64,000 bases of DNA from Alkalihalobacillus deserti (lineage in GTDB: Bacteria; Bacillota; Bacilli; Bacillales; Bacillaceae_D): contig NZ_JAJAFR010000007.1 in assembly GCF_020734105.1 (NCBI RefSeq), forward strand, positions 1-64,000. The letters are read 5' to 3'. The notes under the pieces were generated by a model, which saw only the letters and a program-made list of their open reading frames with translations, made no database searches and was not told the origin of the DNA. Shown one piece after another: positions 53,096 to 60,855 of this stretch (position 1 is its first letter; every line of letters begins with the position of its first letter). Both the position numbers and the translations under genes were made by a program.

Positions 53096-54471
53096 CTAGT
53101 ACTGGACAACAAAGTGCGGAATATAATTTGAGCGAGTCAGAAAAAAAGAAGATCATCTTCTTGATGTGTTCTGTCTTATTATTTTCTGCTATGAATGGAA
53201 CCATGTTCATGATTGCCGTACCTGATATTGCAAATTCCTTTTCCCTTTCGCCTTCACAAGTAAGCTGGGTTGTAATAGGGTATATCATTCTTTATGCAGT
53301 CGGGGCATTGATGTATGGGAAACTAGCCGATATATATCCATTGAAAACTTTATTAACGATTGGGATTAGCTTCTTTGTGGCAGGTTCACTTTTAGGTTTT
53401 TTTGCACCAACTTATTTGATCGTTATTCTTGCACGGATGATTCAGGCAGCGGGGGCAGCTTCTATCGTTGCATTGGCTTTTATTGTGCCAACTAGGTATT
53501 TTCCAGAAGAAAGAGGTAAAGTACTTGGGATTGTCTCAAGTACAATGGCCTTTGCCTCTGGGATTGGACCGGTGATCGGCGGGTTTGTTGCGGGTGCACT
53601 GAATTGGCAGTTTTTATTTTTAATATCTGCATTAATTATTTTTACGATTCCATTTTTTCGTATTTGGATGCCTGAAGAAAAAAAGAAAGAAGGAAAAGTG
53701 GATATCCTTGGTGCGTTATTTATCGCCATTGCGGTAGCTACTCTTATTCTTTTTATTACGGCTTTTGTTTGGTGGTACATCGTTATTAGTATCTGTTTCT
53801 TTAGTTTGTTTACTTGGAGAATCTTCCATAGCGACAATCCGTTTATTCATCCTGACTTGTTTAAAAACGCGCCTTACCGAATAACCATTATTGCCGGTTT
53901 TTTTGGAATCATGACGATGTTTGGCATGATGTTTATCATGCCTCTCATGCTAAGTAAGGTCAATGGATTAAATACACTATTTATCGGATTAACTCTCTTT
54001 CCAGGTGCGATGGCAGCTGCGTATATAGGAAAGTGGGCAGGGGTGTTAACGGTTAATAGGGGAAGTAAGCAAGTTGTCTACATTGCATTTGTCCTCATGA
54101 CCGTTGGGTTCTTCCTGTTATCGACTTTTACGGGAAGTAGTCCTTGGATGATCAGCATTGTCATCATTATAATTTATATTGCTTTTCCCTTTATTCAGAC
54201 GGGGACGGCAAGTTTAATCTCAATAGCTCTGCCTAGAAATGAAATAGGGGTTGGGATGGGGATCTATAATTTATTTAATCTAATGTCTGGTGCCTTTGGA
54301 AGTGCCATAATCGGGAAAATGTTAGATTACGAAAGCACCAAGGCCTTTAACGTATTTTCTGTTGCCCAAGGTTCTGGGATCATCTATAGCAATGTATTTA
54401 TCGGTCTTGCCTTGCTGACGATTCTAAATGGAGGATTCTTTTACTTTACTTTTAAAAAGTTAGGGGTCTAA
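53089..54471 (+). CDS. MFS drug-efflux transporter (DHA2, TetL/TetK-like)
   Basis: The 460-residue protein has about 14 hydrophobic helices. Family motifs: SWVVIGYIILYAVGALMYGK followed by LADIYPLK (motif A), and the motif C region GIVSSTMAFASGIGPVIGG of drug:H+ antiporters, as in Tet(L). It exports a toxic compound or cations; the substrate is not predictable. I start at GTG 53089 with GGGAG 11 bases upstream; the frame is open further 5' without a site. Its 3' end is partially duplicated at 55822-55934. Confidence 0.9.
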   Translation: MTTSTGQQSAEYNLSESEKKKIIFLMCSVLLFSAMNGTMFMIAVPDIANSFSLSPSQVSWVVIGYIILYAVGALMYGKLADIYPLKTLLTIGISFFVAGSLLGFFAPTYLIVILARMIQAAGAASIVALAFIVPTRYFPEERGKVLGIVSSTMAFASGIGPVIGGFVAGALNWQFLFLISALIIFTIPFFRIWMPEEKKKEGKVDILGALFIAIAVATLILFITAFVWWYIVISICFFSLFTWRIFHSDNPFIHPDLFKNAPYRITIIAGFFGIMTMFGMMFIMPLMLSKVNGLNTLFIGLTLFPGAMAAAYIGKWAGVLTVNRGSKQVVYIAFVLMTVGFFLLSTFTGSSPWMISIVIIIIYIAFPFIQTGTASLISIALPRNEIGVGMGIYNLFNLMSGAFGSAIIGKMLDYESTKAFNVFSVAQGSGIIYSNVFIGLALLTILNGGFFYFTFKKLGV

Positions 54472-54481
54472 CCCTTATACG

Positions 54482-54530
54482 AGATCCTGACCCCCAACGC
54501 TTTAAAGCATTGGGGGTCAGGATCTTTTTA
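54482..54530 (+). terminator. MFS gene terminator, TTTAAAG core
   Basis: AGATCCTGACCCCCAA pairs with TTGGGGGTCAGGATCT around CGCTTTAAAGCA, then TTTTTA. Member of the dispersed family; a covarying version lies at 55935-55985 behind the duplicated gene end. Confidence 0.88.
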
Positions 54531-54606
54531 TAAAAAATGAAATATATCACTTAGATCAGTAAGGAAAAAATAACTGTTGTGGTTTGAGGTGCTAATAAAT
54601 TGTTGG

Positions 54607-55206
54607 TCATTGTATCGAACCTAGATAGTAACCACCGAGGAAAATAGACACTATAAGTATAAAATGGATAATAAACCAACCTATCTTCCCATAATGAAGA
54701 TGTCTGATTTTTAGTGGTTTACGTAAATGATTTGGTATGATCAATCCACCGATCCATTCAAATGTGAGAAGGTAAATCCACCACCAAGTGTAGGAGTCCC
54801 AGAAATCCCACTTGAAACCATACGCGATAATCCGCGTCTCTGTTAACATGAGCGTTTCAAAAAAAATACCTATATGAATCATGGCCCAATAAAAAGGTAT
54901 TTTCCAAGGCCATGATCTCGGACTATATCTCACTCCTACTAAGATGAGTAAAGAAAACGAGGTTGCGATTGTCATGAATGGCATAGAAGAAAGTTTAGGG
55001 AAAAGACGATAAGGATATGAGTAAAAACCTAATTTGACAAATATAAAACAAAGTATAAAACCGACAATCGTACTAAATAAAAATAATGATCCATACCGTT
55101 TCCAATCTAATCTCATAAATAGAAATAGTCCAATTATACTAACGCTTATAACCCCTATAAAGATAAAGGTTTCTACATTTGGTCCAATGTTTATGTATTC
55201 ATTCAT
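54607..55206 (-). CDS. CBO0543-family membrane protein, second paralogue
   Basis: The 199-residue protein has about six hydrophobic helices. It shares the family plan with 41558-42103: LGFYSYPYRLFPKLSSMPFM in the middle, and WDSYTWWWIYLLTFEWIGG near the C-terminus. Function unknown. The ATG has no strong ribosome site (AAAGGTGTG about ten bases upstream). Confidence 0.75.
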   Translation of the reverse strand: MNEYINIGPNVETFIFIGVISVSIIGLFLFMRLDWKRYGSLFLFSTIVGFILCFIFVKLGFYSYPYRLFPKLSSMPFMTIATSFSLLILVGVRYSPRSWPWKIPFYWAMIHIGIFFETLMLTETRIIAYGFKWDFWDSYTWWWIYLLTFEWIGGLIIPNHLRKPLKIRHLHYGKIGWFIIHFILIVSIFLGGYYLGSIQ

Positions 55207-55336
55207 CGTAACTACACACCTTTTATGTGAAACATCATTTTAAAAAACTTGAGTTCTCTCATTTTTTGTGACTATTCTAACGTTCTTTTTCAAAATAGTT
55301 GTCTTTTGAAAAAATAATATGCAATATGGAAATACT

Positions 55337-55531
55337 AGAGCTTGTTCAAAAAGGGCGGTCTTCCCTTTTTGAACAAGCTCTAAGCAATGAGCGAAGCCAC
55401 TGCAATGTTTTAAGTCGATCCGAGTGGTTTTCTCGGATAGACGCGCAGTGAGTGAAGCCATTGCAACGCCGCATTAGGAGAGAGGATATTAAAGGTTCAA
55501 AAAGGGCGGTCTTCCCTTTTTGAACAAGCTC
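55337..55531 (+). repeat. Dispersed composite repeat, copy C (most complete)
   Basis: It starts with a 19-bp perfect hairpin (AGAGCTTGTTCAAAAAGGG, loop CGGTCTT, complement; 55337-55381), then a spacer with GCGAAGCCACTGCAATG. The 129-bp unit at 55403-55531, nearly identical to 18256-18384, follows. It closes with a second hairpin of the same arms (55495-55531). So two hairpins of one type bracket the central unit. No coding potential. Confidence 0.85.
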
Positions 55532-55642
55532 TACTAGTGTTTGTCTTGTCCTCTAGGGACTGCTTAGTTTTCTAGTAAGGATCTTTTAGTCAGAGTATAA
55601 TCTTAGAATGACCCTTTTTTAACATAATATGTAAATTAATTG

Positions 55643-55821
55643 TGTTGCTTTGCGCCAGGCATGCGCACATTCTCTAGGGTTCAAGTCCGAACTGTGAAGA
55701 CAGTAGTAGGAGTTAGCTTAAGACAAGGGTGTCAGGGGCGTCTAGAATCTGAAGGAAGTCGGCGGCAAATCTCTGCCTTGAGGAACACAATCTTCATAAA
55801 AGGCTAGGTGTACTTAGATTT
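55643..55821 (+). mobile_element. 5' fragment of a group II intron
   Basis: The stretch has the phrasing of bacterial group II intron domain I: TTGCGCCAGGCATGCGCAC start, AGGGTTCAAGTCCGAACTGT, AATCTGAAGGAAGTCGGCGG, GAGGAACACAATCTTCAT then AAAAGGCTAGGTGTACTTAG. It ends abruptly beside a duplicated piece of the MFS gene, and no reverse-transcriptase gene or domains V and VI follow. It is a truncated, inactive copy. Confidence 0.72.
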
Positions 55822-55934
55822 GGTTCCTGAGGTCATCTATAGCAATGTATTTATCAGTCTTGCTTTGCTGACGATTCTAAATGGAGGATTCTTTTACTTT
55901 GCTTTTAAACAGCTAGCAATCTGACCCTTATACG
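55822..55934 (+). pseudogene. Duplicated 3' end of the MFS transporter gene
   Basis: The bases from CATCTATAGCAATG to ACCCTTATACGAG repeat 54381-54484 with about ten differences in 106. The encoded end reads YSNVFISLALLTILNGGFFY. It lacks the rest of the gene and follows a group II intron fragment, so it is a relic of recombination. Confidence 0.88.
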
Positions 55935-55985
55935 AGTTCCAGACCGCCAGTGCTTGCAAGTACTGGCGGTCTGGAACCTTTTTTC
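55935..55985 (+). terminator. Long hairpin after the duplicated MFS end
   Basis: Perfect 16-bp arms GTTCCAGACCGCCAGT and ACTGGCGGTCTGGAAC around GCTTGCAAGT, then C and seven T. Compared with 54482-54530 both arms have changed in a compensating way. Confidence 0.88.
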
Positions 55986-55989
55986 GATT

Positions 55990-57195
55990 TTAGATCAATT
56001 CCGTTGTGTACCCTTTTTTCTGCAACGCTTTAAAGATTTCTTCAATATGGTGACGATCTCGTGTTTCAACAGAAATGGATAATTGTGCATAGCTCGGGTA
56101 AATTTTATCCCCCATATGGCTAAAGGAAATATCCAATATATTTCCTTGTTGTTCCGTCACAACCTGTAAAATCTTTTCAAGGTTTCCTGGCTTATCTTTG
56201 AGAATGGTATTGAAACGCATAAAACGTCCGGCCTCTACCATACCTCTTTCAATAATTCTAGAAATAAAACTGACATCTACGTTTCCTCCACTTATAACGG
56301 GTACAACTTTTTTGTTTTTTATAGGAAGCTTTTGGTTTAACAGGGCAGCAAGTGAAACTGCGCCTGATCCTTCCACGAGTAGTTTGTTTCTCTCAAGTAG
56401 CATGAGCATAGTTTGGGCAATTTCCATTTCATCAACGGAGAGCATGTCATCCACGTATCGTTGAACTAATGGAAAAGTGTGTTGTCCTGGCCTTTTGACC
56501 GCAATACCATCTGCCATCGTTGGGCTAGCATCGACTGTAATTGGTTTCATTTCCAAAAGCGACTGCGCCATACTCGGACAAGCCACTGCTTCTACTCCAT
56601 ATACTTGGACGGATGGATTTTTTTCTTTCACTGCTGCTGCGAGTCCAGCGATTAAACCACCACCTCCTACCGGGCAGATAATGGCATCGACGTCTGAAAT
56701 CTGATCCATAATTTCGAGTCCAACAGTTCCTTGCCCAGCGATGATGGCCTCATCATCAAAGGCATGAACAAAAGCAGCACCAGTTTGATTCTTTAGCTCT
56801 AGAGCATAGGCAAGGGCTTCATCGAATACGGTTCCTTGTAATTCAACGTTTGCCCCATATTCTTTTGTTGCTTGTACTTTGCTTAACGGGGCCCCTGTTG
56901 GCATGATAATTGTACAAGGGATGCCTAGCATCGTACTGGCATAAGCAACACCCTGTGCATGGTTTCCTGCAGAAGCAGCAACGACCCCATTTTTTAATTC
57001 TTCTTTTCTCAATGAAATCATTTTATTGTAGGAGCCGCGTACTTTAAAGGAACCTGTCTTTTGCAAATTCTCAAGCTTTAAATAAATATCGTTATCTGAG
57101 TATTCACTAAAGGTAAGTGAGTAGTCTAACGGAGTTTTATGTATGATGCCCATCATCTTTTCGTGAGCTGTTACAATATCGTTTAATAAAACCAT
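55990..57195 (-). CDS. ilvA: Threonine ammonia-lyase (threonine deaminase) with C-terminal ACT domain
   Basis: The 401-residue PLP enzyme turns threonine into 2-oxobutanoate and ammonia for isoleucine synthesis. The PLP lysine is in GSFKVRGSYNK (about residues 48-58), the phosphate-binding glycine loop is VGGGGLIAGLA, and SAGNHAQGVAYAS is conserved. The last 80 residues (ILKDKPGNLEKILQVV start) form an ACT-like regulatory domain. Length of about 400 with one ACT domain suits the short class (TdcB-like biosynthetic or catabolic). AGGAGGGG upstream of ATG. No T-box or other isoleucine gene is nearby. Confidence 0.93.
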   Translation of the reverse strand: MVLLNDIVTAHEKMMGIIHKTPLDYSLTFSEYSDNDIYLKLENLQKTGSFKVRGSYNKMISLRKEELKNGVVAASAGNHAQGVAYASTMLGIPCTIIMPTGAPLSKVQATKEYGANVELQGTVFDEALAYALELKNQTGAAFVHAFDDEAIIAGQGTVGLEIMDQISDVDAIICPVGGGGLIAGLAAAVKEKNPSVQVYGVEAVACPSMAQSLLEMKPITVDASPTMADGIAVKRPGQHTFPLVQRYVDDMLSVDEMEIAQTMLMLLERNKLLVEGSGAVSLAALLNQKLPIKNKKVVPVISGGNVDVSFISRIIERGMVEAGRFMRFNTILKDKPGNLEKILQVVTEQQGNILDISFSHMGDKIYPSYAQLSISVETRDRHHIEEIFKALQKKGYTTELI

Positions 57196-57451
57196 TTGTG
57201 CCCCTCCTTGTTGTGCTTTAAACCAGTTGAACTAGTATTACGTTAGTTTTTACAGGAAGAACAAGGTTATTCGGAACAAAATTCAAACATTACTGCTAAG
57301 CTCTTGATTCAATAGGGCATTAACTACTTAAGTAGAGATTTAAATAAAGAAAAGGATTAAAAAAATGTATATTATGAATGGTTGGGTCTCCTAAAGTGTT
57401 AACTGTAAAGATGATTGATTGGAAAGAGCAAAAGCCATTTTATGATACATT
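57196..57451. other. Gene-free stretch
   Basis: No supported gene between ilvA and the next terminator. Only very short frames are open. Confidence 0.3.
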
Positions 57452-57492
57452 TAAGTCCTTCTGAAGATGTAGTTGTCAGAAGGACTTTTTTA
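57452..57492 (+). terminator. Terminator-like hairpin without an upstream gene
   Basis: Twelve-bp perfect stem AAGTCCTTCTGA/TCAGAAGGACTT around AGATGTAGTTG, followed by TTTTT. With no protein gene before it on this strand, a short RNA ending here is possible. Confidence 0.7.
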
Positions 57493-57622
57493 TTTTATAG
57501 AGAGGTTTTATGTTCAAATACTACAAATGTTCTTTCTTAATATACGAATCTTACGTTTTGATGAATCGCTTAAAGCAACAACCTCCAATAAACTTACTAA
57601 CTTCATGAATGAGTTGGCCACC

Positions 57623-58126
57623 TTATTGATTAAGAACAAAGGCATTCTCCCGCATTTTTTTAAGAGCATTTTTTCTCAAAGTATAGATCGAGTTCCTAGA
57701 GATACAAAATATATCCTGAATTTCTGACGGTTTCTTTTGCAGAAAAATAGCTTCATATACCCAAGCTTTTTCCTTAGCTGTTAAGTTCCAAAGATAAGCC
57801 TCTAGTAACTCTGCTTCAAGAGGGATTTGATCACTAACACTAGGCACGAATTCCATCACATCTTCAGCTACAAAAGCATGTCTCTCACTATATTTGTTTT
57901 CTTTACTTAGATGAGACAGCATTCGCCCGCGGATAAAGGAAATCGCGTAAGTTGGAAAATGTCCTTTATCCGGATTGAACTGTTGATACGCATTCCAAAG
58001 AGCGATACAGCCAATTTGATAAAACTCGTCATAATCTTTGTATAAGCGTAAAGAGACTAATTGCTTCTTAATTGCTGGTTCGTACATTCGTAATACTTCA
58101 TCAAATGGCTTAGCTTTAATATTCAC
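57623..58126 (-). CDS. Sigma-70-family RNA polymerase sigma factor
   Basis: The 167-residue protein has sigma region 2 (YDEFYQIGCIALWNAYQQFN, then TYAISFIRGRMLSHL, residues 28-73) and region 4 (LTAKEKAWVYEAIFLQKKPS, then SRNSIYTLRKNALKKM), without region 1 or a full region 3, as in small alternative factors. GTG start with GGAAG five bases upstream. No anti-sigma gene is adjacent, so its control and targets are open. Confidence 0.88.
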   Translation of the reverse strand: MNIKAKPFDEVLRMYEPAIKKQLVSLRLYKDYDEFYQIGCIALWNAYQQFNPDKGHFPTYAISFIRGRMLSHLSKENKYSERHAFVAEDVMEFVPSVSDQIPLEAELLEAYLWNLTAKEKAWVYEAIFLQKKPSEIQDIFCISRNSIYTLRKNALKKMRENAFVLNQ

Positions 58127-58493
58127 TTTTTCTTCCTTTTAGAAAACGCGTTTTCTTTTGTATTCCGTCGGTAGGTCTACCATAACGGAGCATGAGGTGA
58201 TCCGTCATATCGTGAAAAACGAATTTTGGTAGGGGGAAAGAGGGTGATTTTTGAAGTTTGGATAAGAGCATTTTGGCAAAATGGAGAGGGAGGAGGGGAG
58301 GGTTTTGGGTAAAAGGGTAAGAATATGTAGATGGATTGAGAAAAAGGAACAGATGCATCTGCCTTCATAGACTTTCAAATAAAGGAAAATACATCCGGAA
58401 AAGGGTGTTTTTTTAAATTGAGAAAAAGTAAGAGATCGAAGACAATAGGAAGAAGTGTGTTCATTAGTTGATTGTAGAGGGGCGTTGATTACG
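58127..58493. other. Stretch without a supported gene
   Basis: Two overlapping frames on minus (58116-58368) look like low-complexity purine-rich sequence rather than genes. No terminator is seen. Confidence 0.35.
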
Positions 58494-59386
58494 TGAGTTT
58501 AAAAGAAATGAAAGAAATATATTGGCTCCGGGTCATTGCTTGTTTTTAGTGTTGTCCTCACACACGCTTTCAGTAAAGTACTAACAGACTTCTCTATAAC
58601 CGGGGATGAACGCGTAGTTTACCGGACGCTTCAAATGATCTTGCTGTACGGAACGCCGATGTTTGTGTTAATTTCGACCATGGTTGTGACGCATGCTTAT
58701 AAAGATAATCTTCCAAAGGGCTTTCTAAAAAAGAGAATCAAGTACATTTTAGTACCTTATCTCGTCATGGCGGCGTTTTATGCTGGAGATAAATACTATC
58801 GATTTGATTGGACCATAAGTGATTTTACTAGGGAGTTTGGATACAACTTCATTTTTCTAGAATTTTGTTTGTTGGCTGGTTTTTCTATTATGTTGTCGCC
58901 TACTATTGTGGGAGAAACTATCAACGTTTTATCGAAATGTTGAACCGAAATTGGATGGTCATTATGTTCGGTGTTGTTGCTTCGGTCGGGCTGGTCCAAT
59001 ATATTTATCATACGGGCATCCTGATGCGAGTGACGTCAGCTCGTTTTGACGTGATTCCTTATACGGTTTTGTTGTTCTTCCTCTTTTTATTATTAGTATC
59101 GAAAGTAAAGCGAATTCCAAGATGGGTCATCTCCATTAGTGGATATTCATACGGGGTCTATTTGCTTCATCCCTTTGTTCAAACAATGGTTAGCAGAAGG
59201 GTTCCATTTACAGAGATAACAGAATTTCAATATTTGATTATCCAATTTATAGCTGGGGTTCTTGTTCCAATGGTTCTGGTCTACATCCTATCTAAATTGC
59301 CGTTTGGAGCATTTATTGTTGGGAAAACAACTACTCGAGTTCTTAAGAAGGTCTTCAAAGAAACAGAAAAGCCCAAAACTGCATAA
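58494..59386 (+). pseudogene. Acyltransferase-3-family membrane protein, frameshifted
   Basis: Pieces in three frames together give MSLKEMKEIYWLRVIACF, then VVLTHAFSKVLTDFSITGDE through KYYRFDWTISDFTREFGYNF, then FVGWFFYYVVAYYCGRNYQR to the C-terminus ending KPKTA. The N-terminal EIYWLR...H motif and the membrane helices identify an OafA/WecH-type O-acyltransferase. Breaks near 58545 and 58860, with some helices apparently missing, make it non-functional. GTG start with AGAGGGG upstream. Confidence 0.8.
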
Positions 59387-59417
59387 ATGCTTATAGTTGA
59401 TTCGGAAGTTTGTCGTT

Positions 59418-59455
59418 AGACACTTATCTTTAGGAGGGGTAAGTGTCTTTTACTT
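59418..59455 (+). terminator. Terminator after the acyltransferase remnant
   Basis: Stem AGACACTTA/TAAGTGTCT around a 13-base loop containing AGGAGGGG, followed by TTTACTTTTTT. Confidence 0.7.
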
Positions 59456-59470
59456 TTTTTATAGACTTTA

Positions 59471-59680
59471 TTATAGGTCCTCAATAAACCTTGCAACATT
59501 GGCTCCACACTTTGTGCATTCCCCTTTAAGTACAATACCAGTGACGTCATCATGAATAGAATAATTTACGATCGTTGTAACCCCGCAGGTGGAACAGAAT
59601 ACATTTCCTAAAAGTTTTTCTTGGATGTTCTTTGGGATCTGTTTCCATTTCTTAATAGCTTTGAGATCTGTTACAGACAC
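59471..59680 (-). CDS. Small zinc-ribbon protein
   Basis: About 69 residues with two CxxC pairs (FCSTCGVTT and CTKCGAN) that form a likely zinc ribbon, after a basic helix (LKAIKKWKQIPKNIQEKLL). I use the GTG at 59680, ten bases after GGAG; a GTG at 59689 is too close to it. Bacillus genomes often carry such uncharacterised proteins. Confidence 0.72.
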   Translation of the reverse strand: MSVTDLKAIKKWKQIPKNIQEKLLGNVFCSTCGVTTIVNYSIHDDVTGIVLKGECTKCGANVARFIEDL

Positions 59681-59894
59681 TTGTCTCACTCTCCTTCGTT
59701 TTAAGCATACTAGTAAAAAGTAAATGAACGTTTAACCTAGATTATACTATTATTTCTTTCATATTGTTAATTAAACCATTTTAGATATTTCATCATTGTT
59801 TCTCACAAAGAAGGTTTGGACAAAAACGGATACTTGACATATTCTCATAAACAGCTTTTGATGTAGTTATACACCAAGTAAAGGGGAGTACGAA

Positions 59895-60143
59895 ATGTAT
59901 CTAGAACATCATCACGCTTTAAGGGTAATTGATTTCGCAACAACCGAACATCATACAAGTTTTGTGAAATTCAATGGATATGATGCCGTTTTAGGAGAAA
60001 AATTTGAAGGGGAAGTTAAATTTGTTGGTGGTATGCCATTTGGAGATGTCATTAACCCTGAAAGGTCTTCCTTATCTTTTGAATGTAGAGAATTTGTTCG
60101 AGAGATTTTGTTGAATAAGTATAATGCAGGCGAGTTTAGTTGA
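59895..60143 (+). CDS. Hypothetical protein, 82 residues
   Basis: ATG with AAAGGGGAG eight bases upstream. The protein starts MYLEHHHALRVIDFATTEHH, is soluble and slightly acidic, and has no recognised domain. It is followed by a short hairpin at 60167-60195 (GGTAGG/CCTACC). Confidence 0.6.
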   Translation: MYLEHHHALRVIDFATTEHHTSFVKFNGYDAVLGEKFEGEVKFVGGMPFGDVINPERSSLSFECREFVREILLNKYNAGEFS

Positions 60144-60166
60144 TTGCAAATCGATAAGATTAGTAA

Positions 60167-60195
60167 AGGTAGGATTTATGATCCCTACCTTATTT
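60167..60195 (+). terminator. Terminator-like hairpin
   Basis: Stem GGTAGG/CCTACC around ATTTATGATC, followed by TTATTTG. Weak T-tail. Confidence 0.5.
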
Positions 60196-60855
60196 GTGCC
60201 CTTTCGCAAATTAGGGAAGAGTATATGAAAAAAACAGGATTAGAGTTTAGAATGACGAAGACGTTTAGCGATGGGATATGGGTAGAGGCACCTTTTACGT
60301 AGGGTGAAAGAGCTGATGTAACAAACGAAGTAATAATGCTAGGTGCTAGAGCTAGTAAGAGTTCGTAAAATGGTTCTCTTAGATAAGATATTTAAATAAG
60401 CTATCGGTGAAAGTGAATGTTAGGAAGTGCCCTTGTTATAGCCACATTGCAAGCGATTCTCGCCACTCTACTGATTTAACATCCCAAAGCGGTTATAAAT
60501 TCCACCTTCTTCGCTAGCGCTTTAGGGGGCAGGAACTTTTTTTTGTCTCTTCACCATATTCTGTGATACAAGCACATTTTCAGAAATAAGTTAGCTAGAT
60601 TAGGATAATCTAGTGTAACTCCTTCACCTCCCTTTTATTTCTTCAATTATTAGGTGTTTTTTCTAGTCCCCTTCCACTTCTCTATCCAAAAGAGGTTTAT
60701 TTTTTGCGTCGATTACCTGACTCATAATTCAGAAGTAATTTTTATATAGTTAACTTTTTTGAGGGGAAACTTATTACAGAGCATTTCAAGTACACGCATA
60801 TACTGAAAATTTCTATACAAACTAAATGGAAACGAAGCGGAGGGGGGCCTGTATC
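60196..60855. other. Stretch without a supported gene
   Basis: No intact frame. A short reading LEFRMTKTFSDGIWVEAPFT near 60241-60300 has no start site. Around 60520-60545 there is what appears to be one arm of the long hairpin family (GCGCTTTAGGGGGCAGGAAC plus a T-run) whose partner arm has decayed. Confidence 0.4.

Noticed and set aside
57196-57300. T-box or other amino-acid riboswitch upstream of ilvA
   Set aside because: The conserved T-box sequence AGGGTGGNACCGCG is not present in the leader on the minus strand.
58116-58368. Two minus-strand frames upstream of the sigma factor gene
   Set aside because: They read a Pro/Leu/Phe-rich translation of purine-rich DNA and have no ribosome site.
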